A program made the position numbers and the translations under genes. Below are positions 1 to 6,817 of a stretch of DNA of 15,773 bases, one piece after another (positions within the stretch are counted from its first letter, which is position 1; each line of letters opens with the position of its first letter). This stretch comes from JANMAT01 sp031359995 (GTDB lineage: Bacteria > Actinomycetota > Acidimicrobiia > Acidimicrobiales > Ilumatobacteraceae), in NCBI GenBank assembly GCA_031359995.1, contig JANMAT010000084.1:1-15773 (forward strand). The letters run 5' to 3'. A model generated the notes under the pieces. It did not search any database and had not been told where the DNA came from. It was given only the letters and a program-made list of their open reading frames with translations.

Positions 1-1
1 G

Positions 2-1402
2 CTAGGCGCGTCGGCGGCCCGGGCGCTCGCCCAGGGCCACGCCGAGGCGGCGGACGCCCTCGGCGATGTCGATCGTGTCCACGCCGGCCAGCGAGACCCG
101 CAGGTAGGCACCGTCCGGCTCGGCGCAGAACCAGGGTCGCCCGGCGCTCACCAGCACGCCGGCGTCGCGGGCCCGTCCGGCCACGTCGACATCGTCGAGG
201 CCGTCGGCCAATCGGAGCCACAGCAGGAACCCGCCCGCGGGGCGGTGCGCGAGCTCGGCGCGCCGGAGGTCGGCCACGGCCCGCTGGGCCACGTCCCGAC
301 GGGCATCGAGCACCTTGCGCAGGGCCACCAGGTGCCGCGTCCAGCCCGGCGCCGTGACCACGCCGAGGGCGGTCTCCTGCAGCACGGCCGACACGAAGAA
401 GTCGTCCACCAATCGGGCGTTGCGCAGCCGGGCCATGGCCGGTCCGCGGGCGACGACGCCGGCGATGCGCAGCGCGGGCGCGGTCGCCTTCGAGAGCGAG
501 CGGACGTGGACGACGTGACCATCACGGTCGTCGTGCAGCAAGGCTGGCGGGCCACCGGGAGCGACGAAGTCGCGGGCGAAGTCGTCCTCCACCACGAACG
601 CTCCGTGCCGGCGGGCCAACTCGAGCACGTCCGTGCGTCGCTCGGCGCTGAGCGTGCTGCCGACCGGGTTGGCCAGGCGCGGCTGCACGTACACGACCGT
701 GGCCCCGGAGGTCGTGAGGGCGGTCTCGAGCAGGTCGGTGCGGATGCCGTCGGCGTCCACCGGTACCGGCACCGGTCGGAGCCCGGCGAGGCGGGCCGCC
801 TCGATGGCGCCGACGTAGGTGGGCGACTCCAGCACGATCGGGTCGCCGGGCGCGGCCAGGCTGCGGAAGGCGGCCGACAGCGCGGCCTGCCCGCCGGCCA
901 CCACGAGCACGTCATCGGCCCTCACGCCCGGCGCGGCGTCGGCCGCGAACCAGGCGCGCAGGGCCTCGATGCCCTGGGCCGGGCTGCGTCCCCACGCTCC
1001 GGGTCGCCGAGCGGCGCGGCCGGCCGCCGCGGCGAGCAGGGTCACCGGCCACAGCCCGGCGTCGGGGTAGCCGGTGGCCAGCGAGATGGTGCCCGGTGCC
1101 GCCGTGGCCACGAGATCGCCCATGCCCTCGCCCGGCAGCGGCCGCGCCCCCAACGCCACGCTCTGCCAGCTCACGTCGGCGGTCGGCGCGTTGGTGCGTT
1201 CGGCCACGAAGGTGCCGTGGCCGGGCCGGGCGTGCACCAGCCCTTCCTGCTCGAGTCGCGTGACCACCCGCTGCACGGTCACCGGGCTGGCCCGGTGTCG
1301 CCGGGTGAGCTCGCGGACGCTGGGGAGCCGGGTGCCCGCCGGCTGGCGGCGGATCAGCTCCCGTAGCTCCCCTTCGATGGTGTTACGCTCCGATGTGACC
1401 AC
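2..1402 (-). CDS. MocR-family (GntR-type) regulator with aminotransferase-like domain
   Basis: This is a cytoplasmic transcription factor that joins a GntR winged helix to a type I PLP aminotransferase-like domain. Residues about 8-66 are the DNA-binding domain, with the typical run TRLPSVRELTRRH, then VTVQRVVTRLEQEGLV and the wing GHGTFV. The rest has the aminotransferase landmarks: ANPVG, VEDDF, and SLSKA, in which K305 is the expected PLP Schiff-base lysine. At 466 residues it has normal MocR length and ends in TAG at 2-4, so it is complete. The start is the GTG at 1402, because there is no upstream alternative and the wing-helix begins only a few residues later. It faces the EamA exporter, with the two starts overlapping. 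MocR proteins commonly regulate a divergent neighbour in response to PLP or an amino compound, so control of the exporter is likely but inferred. The effector cannot be read from the sequence. Confidence 0.93.
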   Translation of the reverse strand: MVTSERNTIEGELRELIRRQPAGTRLPSVRELTRRHRASPVTVQRVVTRLEQEGLVHARPGHGTFVAERTNAPTADVSWQSVALGARPLPGEGMGDLVATAAPGTISLATGYPDAGLWPVTLLAAAAGRAARRPGAWGRSPAQGIEALRAWFAADAAPGVRADDVLVVAGGQAALSAAFRSLAAPGDPIVLESPTYVGAIEAARLAGLRPVPVPVDADGIRTDLLETALTTSGATVVYVQPRLANPVGSTLSAERRTDVLELARRHGAFVVEDDFARDFVAPGGPPALLHDDRDGHVVHVRSLSKATAPALRIAGVVARGPAMARLRNARLVDDFFVSAVLQETALGVVTAPGWTRHLVALRKVLDARRDVAQRAVADLRRAELAHRPAGGFLLWLRLADGLDDVDVAGRARDAGVLVSAGRPWFCAEPDGAYLRVSLAGVDTIDIAEGVRRLGVALGERPGRRRA

Positions 1403-1416
1403 GACCGATAACGTTA
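1384..1416. promoter_or_regulatory. Overlapping divergent promoters of the MocR and EamA genes
   Basis: The regulator and exporter leave no intergenic space, so their promoters must lie inside each other's first codons. TACGCT at 1384-1389 precedes the EamA GTG by five bases. The 8-bp palindrome TAACGTTA at 1409-1416 supplies TAACGT as a -10 box on the minus strand, eight bases before the MocR GTG. It could equally serve a plus-strand start at ATG 1437. A direct repeat GTTAC (1382-1386 and 1413-1417) brackets the starts and might be a regulator-binding half-site. No convincing -35 box is visible. Confidence 0.4.
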
Positions 1417-2309
1417 CTCAGTCGGCGCCGGAAGCGATGGGGCCGCCCCGCACCGGCGGCCTGGCCCTCGCCGCCCTGGGCGTGCTGGCGTTCAGCTTCA
1501 GCTTGCCGATGACGAAGATCGCCGTGCGGGGACTCGACCCGTTCGTGGCGGCCATCGGACGCGCCGCGGTCGCGTCGGTACCGGCCGGGCTCGTGCTGTG
1601 GTGGCGGCGGGCGGCGCGCCCAACGGCCGCACAGGCGCGGCGCCTGCTCGCCGTGGTGCTGGGCGTGGTCGTGGGGTTCCCGTTGCTCACGGCATACGCG
1701 CTGCACCACACGGCCAGCGCCCACGGCGCCGTGGTCATCGGCCTGCTCCCGCTGACCACCGCCGGCTTCGCCGTGGTGCGCGCCGGTGAGCGCCCGTCGG
1801 TGGCCTACTGGCTCTGCAGTCTGGTCGGTCTGGCCGCCGTCGTGGCGTACTCGCTGCACTCGGGTGGCGGGTCGTTGCACGCCGCCGACGCGCTGCTGCT
1901 CGGAGCGGTGCTCGCCGCGGGGCTGGGGTACACCGACGGAGCGATGCTCGCCCGCACGATGGGCGGCCCGCTGGTGATCTGCTGGGCGCTGGTGCTGGCG
2001 GCGCCGGTCGCGTGGGCGGCCACGGTGGCCATGGCCGCCCGCACCGGCGGTGTGCACGCCAGCGGGGGCCAGTGGGCGGCGTTCGCGTACACGGCGCTGT
2101 TCTCGATGTTCCTCGGCTTCTTCGCCTGGTACGCCGGGCTGGCCCGGGCCGGCATCGCCCGGGCCGGACAGCTCCAGCTCGCCCAGCCGGCGCTCTCGGT
2201 GGTGTGGGGTTGGCCGTTGCTGGGGGAGCGCCTCACCGCGTCGGCACTGGCGACGGCCACGGTCGTGTTCGCCGCCGTCGCCGTCGGTCGGCGCGCCGCC
2301 GTGCGCTGA
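1395..2309 (+). CDS. EamA/DMT-family inner-membrane exporter
   Basis: This is a drug/metabolite transporter superfamily permease, predicted to sit in the cytoplasmic membrane and export a small metabolite. From GTG 1395 it has 304 residues and is almost wholly hydrophobic, with two EamA halves (about ten helices). The first begins LALAALGVLAFSFSLPMTK, and the second carries AYTALFSMFLGFFAWYAGLARAG and the family-typical QLAQPALSVVWGWPLLGERL. Two starts are possible. GTG 1395 has a TACGCT box five bases upstream, suiting a leaderless mRNA. ATG 1437 gives 290 residues, has a weak GGAAG in front of it and avoids overlapping the regulator. An ATG further upstream in the same frame only extends the frame across the opposite-strand regulator and is rejected. 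The divergent MocR partner suggests transport of an amino acid or amine, but the substrate is unknown. Confidence 0.9.
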   Translation: MTTTDNVTQSAPEAMGPPRTGGLALAALGVLAFSFSLPMTKIAVRGLDPFVAAIGRAAVASVPAGLVLWWRRAARPTAAQARRLLAVVLGVVVGFPLLTAYALHHTASAHGAVVIGLLPLTTAGFAVVRAGERPSVAYWLCSLVGLAAVVAYSLHSGGGSLHAADALLLGAVLAAGLGYTDGAMLARTMGGPLVICWALVLAAPVAWAATVAMAARTGGVHASGGQWAAFAYTALFSMFLGFFAWYAGLARAGIARAGQLQLAQPALSVVWGWPLLGERLTASALATATVVFAAVAVGRRAAVR

Positions 2310-2390
2310 ATCGGCCGGGCCGGGGCGCCACGGGGTCACGTGATCTCGGTGCCGTCGGCTGATCGCCGCGCGGGCCGATCGACCACCTGG

Positions 2391-3680
2391 TCAGCGGGCG
2401 CGGAACGTGACGGGCAGGTGCCAGCAGGTGTGCATCTCGCCGAGGCGCAATGAGCGCAACGACGGCGTCGCACCGTCGGCGAGGTGCAGGTCGCCGAGCG
2501 CGTCGAGCAGCACGTTGGTGGCGGTGACCGCGGTGTCGCGCGCGAGGGCGTAGCGCGAGCGGGGGCGGTCCTCGGGCACCGCGGGATGCCTGGACGGCCG
2601 GCCGGTGCCGAACGAGATGCCGGTCGGCAGGCCGTCGGCCCGGTAGTGGCCACGGGGCTCGCGGGCGCAGAGGTCGCGGCGGTCGACGATGAACTCGTCG
2701 GGGTCGCTGAACACGCGCGGGTCGCGATTGGCGGCGGCGGCCGACAGGACCAGCAGCGCGCCTTGCGGTACCAGCCGCCCGAACCGTTCGACCTCGTGGC
2801 GCGTGAAGCAGCGGGCCGTGATGACGGGCGGCGAGTGGCGCACGGCCTCGAGCCATGCCAGTTTGACGAAGCGCCGCTCGCCGCGCACCTGCTCGAGCGC
2901 GGCGGGCCGCGTCAACAGCAGGAACCACAGGTTGGCCAACGTGCCGTGCAACGTCTCGTGGTCGCTCTCCAGCAAGGCGACGACCACATCGGCGGCGGTG
3001 ACCGGGCCGTCCTCGAGCGTCAGGCCCGCCATCACGGAGAGCAGGTCGTCGGCCGGCACCGCCCGCCGGGCGAGCAGCAGCGGTTCCACGTACGCGACCA
3101 GGTCGTGGAACGCGGCGATGCCGTCGCGCTGGGCGCGCGGCTCCCACTGCCATCCGCGCTGCAGCCGCCACCACCGTTCGGCGAACACGGGCACGTCGTC
3201 GTCGGGCAGGTCGAGGACGCGGGCCCACAACTCGATCGGGTACCGGGCGGCCAGTTCCAGCGCGAGGTCGACCGACGCGTCGGCGGCGAAGCCGGCGATG
3301 ATCGCCTCGGCCACGGGCACGGCGTGGGCGTCGGTGCGCGCCGCGATGCAGGTGAGGACCTCGAGGTGCCCGCCCAGGTCGCGCCCGACGTCGTGCAATC
3401 CGTAGGACCAGGTCTTCGGACGCGTTGCGTAGTTCGCATCGTCCTGGAAGACCGAGGTGACATCGTCGTAGCGCGTGATCCAAAAGGCGTTGCCGGGCCA
3501 ATCGCGATAGCACGGGTAGTCTTCGCGCAGGACGCCGACGAGCGGGTACGGGTCGTCGAGGTACTCGTTCGAGGTGAGTTGGCGGGGACGGATCTTGGCG
3601 GTCGACTCCCCGACGCGCATCCGCTGGTACACCTCATAGGTGCGGAACCCCCGCCCGCGTGCGGCGGGATCGGATGACAT
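2391..3680 (-). CDS. Cytochrome P450-like protein lacking the heme-ligand cysteine
   Basis: This 429-residue protein has the P450 fold but probably not the usual chemistry. Family features are clear: an N-terminal stretch matching the neighbouring P450 (DPYPLVGVLREDYP ... WITRYDDVTSVFQDD), an I-helix with HET (E242-T243), the K-helix ExxR (E278-R281) and the start of the heme loop, FGTG (357-360). Where FGxGxHxCxGxxLAR is expected it reads FGTG, then 18 residues, then LAR (379-381). The spacing is ten residues too long. The expected H, C and G align with R372, R374 and R376 when counted back from LAR. From LAR to the C-terminus it aligns without gaps, so this is not a simple frameshift. The C-helix H-x-x-x-R heme-propionate motif of the neighbour is also missing (GGHLEVLTCIAA). 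ATG 3680 directly follows the TAG of the upstream P450, so the two are surely co-transcribed. It may be a heme-free partner, like EryCII/DesVIII-type P450 homologues, or a decaying paralogue. Confidence 0.9.
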   Translation of the reverse strand: MSSDPAARGRGFRTYEVYQRMRVGESTAKIRPRQLTSNEYLDDPYPLVGVLREDYPCYRDWPGNAFWITRYDDVTSVFQDDANYATRPKTWSYGLHDVGRDLGGHLEVLTCIAARTDAHAVPVAEAIIAGFAADASVDLALELAARYPIELWARVLDLPDDDVPVFAERWWRLQRGWQWEPRAQRDGIAAFHDLVAYVEPLLLARRAVPADDLLSVMAGLTLEDGPVTAADVVVALLESDHETLHGTLANLWFLLLTRPAALEQVRGERRFVKLAWLEAVRHSPPVITARCFTRHEVERFGRLVPQGALLVLSAAAANRDPRVFSDPDEFIVDRRDLCAREPRGHYRADGLPTGISFGTGRPSRHPAVPEDRPRSRYALARDTAVTATNVLLDALGDLHLADGATPSLRSLRLGEMHTCWHLPVTFRAR

Positions 3681-5123
3681 CTACGCCAGCTCCACGTCGA
3701 GCCACAGGGCGCGGATGGCACCGAGCCCGATCGGGGCGAGGCGCTCACCGTCGATGTCCCTGGGCATGCGGTCGACCGCGATGCGCACGTCGCGCAGGTG
3801 GCCGAGCAGCAGCCGCGAACCCGTCACCGTCTCCTGGTGCGAGATCCACGCACCGGGGCACAGGTGGGGCCCCACGCCGAAGGCCATGTGGCTGGTCTTC
3901 CCGTCGGCCCGGTAGCCGCTGCGTAGCAGTTTGCCGGAGTACAGGTCGGGGCGGTGGATGTCGAAGCGCTCGGGTGCGGCGAAGACGCGGTCGTCATGGT
4001 TGGCCGACACGTCGACCATGTGGGTCAGCGAACCGGCGGGGATCTTCACACCGTGCAGTTCGATGTCGAACGTGGTCTGCCGGGGCTGACCGCCGATGGA
4101 GGTCGAGTGGCGCAGCGTCTCGTGGAAGGCGGCGTCCCACAGTGCGTCGTCGGCTCGTACGTCGGCGAACTGGGACGGGTGCTGGAGCAGCAGGTACCAC
4201 ATGTTCAGGATGGCACCGCGGGTGGTCTCACCGCCGCCGCCGACGATGAGCGCGATGTTGGAGGTGATCTCCTCGGTCGAGAGCCAGTCACCGTCGACCT
4301 TGGTGGCACACAGCTCGGAGATGATGTCGCGTCCGAGCACCTTGTCGGCGTCGTCGTACAGATACGTGGGGCGGACGCGCCGCTCCTCGACGAGATCGCT
4401 CACGTAGTCCTCGAGGCTCTGGCGGGCTTCGAGGCCCTGGTGCGCGGTCTCGGAGCCACCGAGCCCGTTCATCATCGAGTAGTACCAGTAGAAGAACTTG
4501 TCGCGCGCCTCGTCGGGGAATCCGAGCACCTGGCACACGACGCGGATCGGGAACTCGTTGGCGAACGCCTGGCCGAGCTCGACGACGGCCCGCCCGGTGG
4601 CTGCGTCGTACTCGACGGCCTCGCCGCCGGCGCCGTTCTTCCAACCCTCGATCATCTCGGCGGCGAGCCGCCGGATGGCCGGCACGCGCTTCTCGAGGGC
4701 CTGACCCACCAGGTGCCGTCCGTAGAGGTTCCGCCGCCGGCGGTGCTCGATGCCGCTCAGCTCGAGCTGGGTGTTGCCCAGCACGCCGTTCGAGCTGCCC
4801 TTCGGGATCGTGTTGAACCCCTCGTCGTCGAGGTAGCAGGCGGTGATGTCGTCGTAGCGCGTCAGGTAGTAGCAGTTGTGCAGCTTGTCGACGTACACCG
4901 GGTAGTGGTCGCGCAGGATCCGGTAGTACGGATACGGGTTCCTCACGAACTCCGGCGCATCGAAGATGCGGGGATCGAACATGGGCGTGCCGTCGGGCGC
5001 GTGTCCCATGTCGACCGCGGTGCCGACCGGCATGAACGGGAAGTCCTTGCGGGCACCCGGCTCACCTGCCTCGATGCCGAGCACCCGATCGAGCACCGCG
5101 TGGAACGGGCAGGCGGCAACCAT
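3681..5123 (-). CDS. Cytochrome P450 monooxygenase
   Basis: This is a soluble bacterial class I P450 that inserts one oxygen atom from O2 into an organic substrate, using electrons from a ferredoxin. All signatures are intact: C-helix GIEHRRRR, the I-helix oxygen-activating GGGGETTRG (E299, T300, T301), ExxR (E335, R338), and the heme loop FGVGPHLCPG with C422 as the thiolate ligand. The start is ATG 5123, supported by a GGGGG Shine-Dalgarno five bases upstream at 5129-5133, and gives 480 residues. This is longer than the usual 400-420 because of an N-terminal extension of roughly 50 residues. Met38 (MGHAPDG) is a weaker alternative start. The gene is first in an operon with the cysteine-less P450-like gene and is divergent from a seven-iron ferredoxin, its obvious redox partner candidate. 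The substrate is unknown. A steroid, terpenoid or fatty compound would fit the neighbouring flavoenzyme but is a guess. Confidence 0.95.
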   Translation of the reverse strand: MVAACPFHAVLDRVLGIEAGEPGARKDFPFMPVGTAVDMGHAPDGTPMFDPRIFDAPEFVRNPYPYYRILRDHYPVYVDKLHNCYYLTRYDDITACYLDDEGFNTIPKGSSNGVLGNTQLELSGIEHRRRRNLYGRHLVGQALEKRVPAIRRLAAEMIEGWKNGAGGEAVEYDAATGRAVVELGQAFANEFPIRVVCQVLGFPDEARDKFFYWYYSMMNGLGGSETAHQGLEARQSLEDYVSDLVEERRVRPTYLYDDADKVLGRDIISELCATKVDGDWLSTEEITSNIALIVGGGGETTRGAILNMWYLLLQHPSQFADVRADDALWDAAFHETLRHSTSIGGQPRQTTFDIELHGVKIPAGSLTHMVDVSANHDDRVFAAPERFDIHRPDLYSGKLLRSGYRADGKTSHMAFGVGPHLCPGAWISHQETVTGSRLLLGHLRDVRIAVDRMPRDIDGERLAPIGLGAIRALWLDVELA

Positions 5124-5151
5124 CTGAACCCCCAATGATCGGTCGTCGACG

Positions 5152-5159
5152 ACTATAAC
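5152..5159. promoter_or_regulatory. Shared divergent promoter core for P450 operon and ferredoxin
   Basis: The 72-bp gap between the P450 and ferredoxin starts is GC-rich except for ACTATAAC. Read on the plus strand it offers TATAAC (5154-5159), 36 bases before the ferredoxin GTG. Read on the minus strand it offers TATAGT (5157-5152), 28 bases before the P450 ATG. Both genes have a Shine-Dalgarno site, so leadered transcripts fit. I find no strong -35 box for either direction. Because the two -10 boxes share four bases, the promoters probably compete or are controlled together. Confidence 0.5.
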
Positions 5160-5195
5160 GAGGGTGGTTCCACTCCGACTCGTCGAGGAGCACCT

Positions 5196-5483
5196 GTGGC
5201 CTCCGTGTACGTCATCACCGATCCCTGCATCGACGTGAAGGACCGGTCCTGCATCGAGGTGTGCCCGGTCGACTGCATCCACGGCGACGACGAGGACCGC
5301 GTCTGCTACATCGACCCCGTGGCCTGCATCGGGTGCGATCTCTGCCGCACGGCCTGTCCCGTGGGCGCGATCTTCACCGCGGACGAGATCCCGGCCGCCG
5401 GGCGGGAGTGGGTGGACCTGAACATCCGCTGGTTCGCCGATCCGCTGGCCGTGCGGGCCCGCGTCGACGAGCTGGCGACCTGA
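5196..5483 (+). CDS. Seven-iron ferredoxin ([3Fe-4S][4Fe-4S], FdxA-like)
   Basis: This is a small soluble electron carrier of 95 residues. The N-terminal half has C11-x7-C19-x3-C23-P, and the second motif is C44-x2-C47-x2-C50-x3-C54-P. By analogy with Azotobacter ferredoxin I, C11, C19 and C54 would hold the [3Fe-4S] cluster, and C23, C44, C47 and C50 the [4Fe-4S] cluster. C27 (in CPVDC) matches the conserved free cysteine, and C37 is an extra one. The GTG start at 5196 is fixed by GAGGAG at 5185-5190, five bases upstream. It is divergent from an intact P450 and shares its promoter region, so it most likely delivers electrons to that P450. Seven-iron ferredoxins commonly serve actinobacterial P450s. 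No ferredoxin reductase is present in the window. Confidence 0.95.
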   Translation: MASVYVITDPCIDVKDRSCIEVCPVDCIHGDDEDRVCYIDPVACIGCDLCRTACPVGAIFTADEIPAAGREWVDLNIRWFADPLAVRARVDELAT

Positions 5484-5533
5484 TCGACCACCGCCGGTGG
5501 GTAGGCGCGCTGGCCGCGTCGGGGCGGCATCCC

Positions 5534-5561
5534 TACACTGCCCGGCAGGAACCAGGGGAGG
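5534..5561 (+). promoter_or_regulatory. Candidate -10 box and ribosome binding site of the flavoprotein gene
   Basis: In the 84-bp gap after the ferredoxin, TACACT (5534-5539) fits an actinobacterial TANNNT -10 box. A strong AGGGGAGG (5554-5561) lies six bases before ATG 5568 and decides that start. The box suggests that the flavoprotein gene has its own promoter, although read-through from the ferredoxin is also possible because no terminator is visible between them. Confidence 0.4.
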
Positions 5562-5567
5562 ACCGAC

Positions 5568-6803
5568 ATGGCGGTGACCGAGGCGTCCAGCGCACTCAGT
5601 GGAACGGCGCTCGAGCGGGTGGCGGGCCTGCGCGACGCGATCCTGAAGGGGGGCGACGAGGCCCAGGAGCTGCGGCGCCTGCCCCAGGACTGCGTCGACC
5701 AGCTCATCGACGCCGGCATGTTCCGCTTCACCCTGCCCACCGAGCTCGGAGGGGAGAACGCCACCGTGGGCGAGACCATGGCGGTGCTCGAGGCGATCGC
5801 CGCCATCGACGCGTCGGTCGCGTGGAACGTGATGCTCGGCTCCGAGATCAACGCCATGGCTGCCGGCGGCATGGACCCCGATGTCGCCCGCGAGGTGTAC
5901 GTGGACAACCCGCGCGTGGTCATGTGTGGCGGCGGTGGCCCCGGCACGCAGCCGAGCCGGGCCGTGCGCCAGGCCGACGGCGGCTACCGCGTGTGGGGGC
6001 AGGCCACGTTCATCAGCGGCTGCCACAACGCCGACTGGTGCTTCATCGCCGCGCCGGCCTTCGACGGCGACGACCTGATGCGCACACCCGAGGGCCAGCC
6101 CGTGGTGCGCATGAACTTCCTGCACCGCAGCGAGTTCACCATCCTCGACACGTGGGACGTGGCCGGCCTGCGCGGTTCGGGCAGCCATGACGTGCTGGCC
6201 GACGGCGCGGTCGTACCGGCCAAGTTCGCCGACGTGACCCTGGTGCAGTTCCCGGCCCGCTACGAGAACCCGGTGTACCGCATCCCCGTGCCGCTGCGCC
6301 TCGCCTACAACAAGGCGGCTGTGGCCATCGGTGTGGCCAAGGGCGCGCTGCGGGAGCTCGCCACCCTCGCCGCGACCAAGACGCCGTTCAGCACCACGCA
6401 GCTGCTGCGCGACCGACCGGTGGCCCAGCAGCGCATGGGCGAGGCCACCGCGGCGTACCGCGCCGCCCGCGCCTACCTGTTCGAGGCCATGGCCGAGGTC
6501 GAGGACGAGCTGCGCAACGGTCGCGATCTGCCGTCGGCCGCCGTGACGCAGAACGCCCGCCTCGCCTGCACCCACGCCGCCAACGCCTGCATGGGCGTGG
6601 TCGACCTGGTGCACAACACCGGTGGCACCACGGCCATGCGCATGCACTCGCCGCTCGAGCGCAAGCTGCGCGACGCCCACGGGTGCGCGACGCATCGTTG
6701 GGTCGCCCACCCGCTGTACGGCGAGATCGGCAAGATCTACCTGGGGCACGAGCCGTCGGTGGAGTTCGACGGCTCCGGCGCGTCGGCGCCCCGCCCCCGC
6801 TGA
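5568..6803 (+). CDS. Acyl-CoA-dehydrogenase-fold flavoprotein, probably class D flavin monooxygenase
   Basis: This 411-residue protein has the acyl-CoA dehydrogenase fold. The N-terminal helical domain includes FRFTLPTELGGENA. The middle beta domain includes the hydroxylase-like TWDVAGLRGSGSHDV at about residues 196-210. The C-terminal domain ends with MHSPLERKLRDAHGCATHRWVAHPLYG. This C-terminus, with RDxH...TH, matches the Acyl-CoA_dh_2 type seen in HsaA- and HpaB-like two-component monooxygenases and lacks the signature of true short-chain acyl-CoA dehydrogenases. Those enzymes hydroxylate aromatic or steroid-derived substrates using reduced flavin from a separate reductase. No reductase gene is present here. 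The position just after the ferredoxin and beside two P450-fold genes suggests a shared oxidative pathway. A dehydrogenase or desulfurisation role cannot be excluded. Confidence 0.85.
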   Translation: MAVTEASSALSGTALERVAGLRDAILKGGDEAQELRRLPQDCVDQLIDAGMFRFTLPTELGGENATVGETMAVLEAIAAIDASVAWNVMLGSEINAMAAGGMDPDVAREVYVDNPRVVMCGGGGPGTQPSRAVRQADGGYRVWGQATFISGCHNADWCFIAAPAFDGDDLMRTPEGQPVVRMNFLHRSEFTILDTWDVAGLRGSGSHDVLADGAVVPAKFADVTLVQFPARYENPVYRIPVPLRLAYNKAAVAIGVAKGALRELATLAATKTPFSTTQLLRDRPVAQQRMGEATAAYRAARAYLFEAMAEVEDELRNGRDLPSAAVTQNARLACTHAANACMGVVDLVHNTGGTTAMRMHSPLERKLRDAHGCATHRWVAHPLYGEIGKIYLGHEPSVEFDGSGASAPRPR

Positions 6804-6817
6804 TCAGGCGGCGTTGA

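Noticed and set aside
1074..1394. N-terminal extension of the EamA exporter from an ATG inside the regulator gene
   Set aside because: The added residues are not membrane-like and are antisense to the MocR DNA-binding domain. GTG 1395 or ATG 1437 is better.
2336..2343. TCACGTGA palindrome in the 81-bp gap between the EamA and P450-like stops
   Set aside because: It lies between two convergent 3' ends, where no promoter is needed. The 8-bp palindrome is probably chance, and I see no clear terminator in this gap.
2310..2390. Possible rho-independent terminator in GC-rich sequence after the EamA gene
   Set aside because: There are several CCGG-type partial repeats but no stable stem followed by a T-run on either strand.
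5124..6749. Upstream extension of the P450 frame to 1022 residues across the ferredoxin and flavoprotein genes
   Set aside because: The extension is antisense to two clear genes and lacks domain content. ATG 5123 has a good ribosome binding site and fits P450 length.
5568..6803. Ordinary acyl-CoA dehydrogenase of beta-oxidation
   Set aside because: The C-terminal RDxH...TH pattern and GSGSHD loop match the class D monooxygenase group, and the usual acyl-CoA dehydrogenase C-terminal signature is missing.
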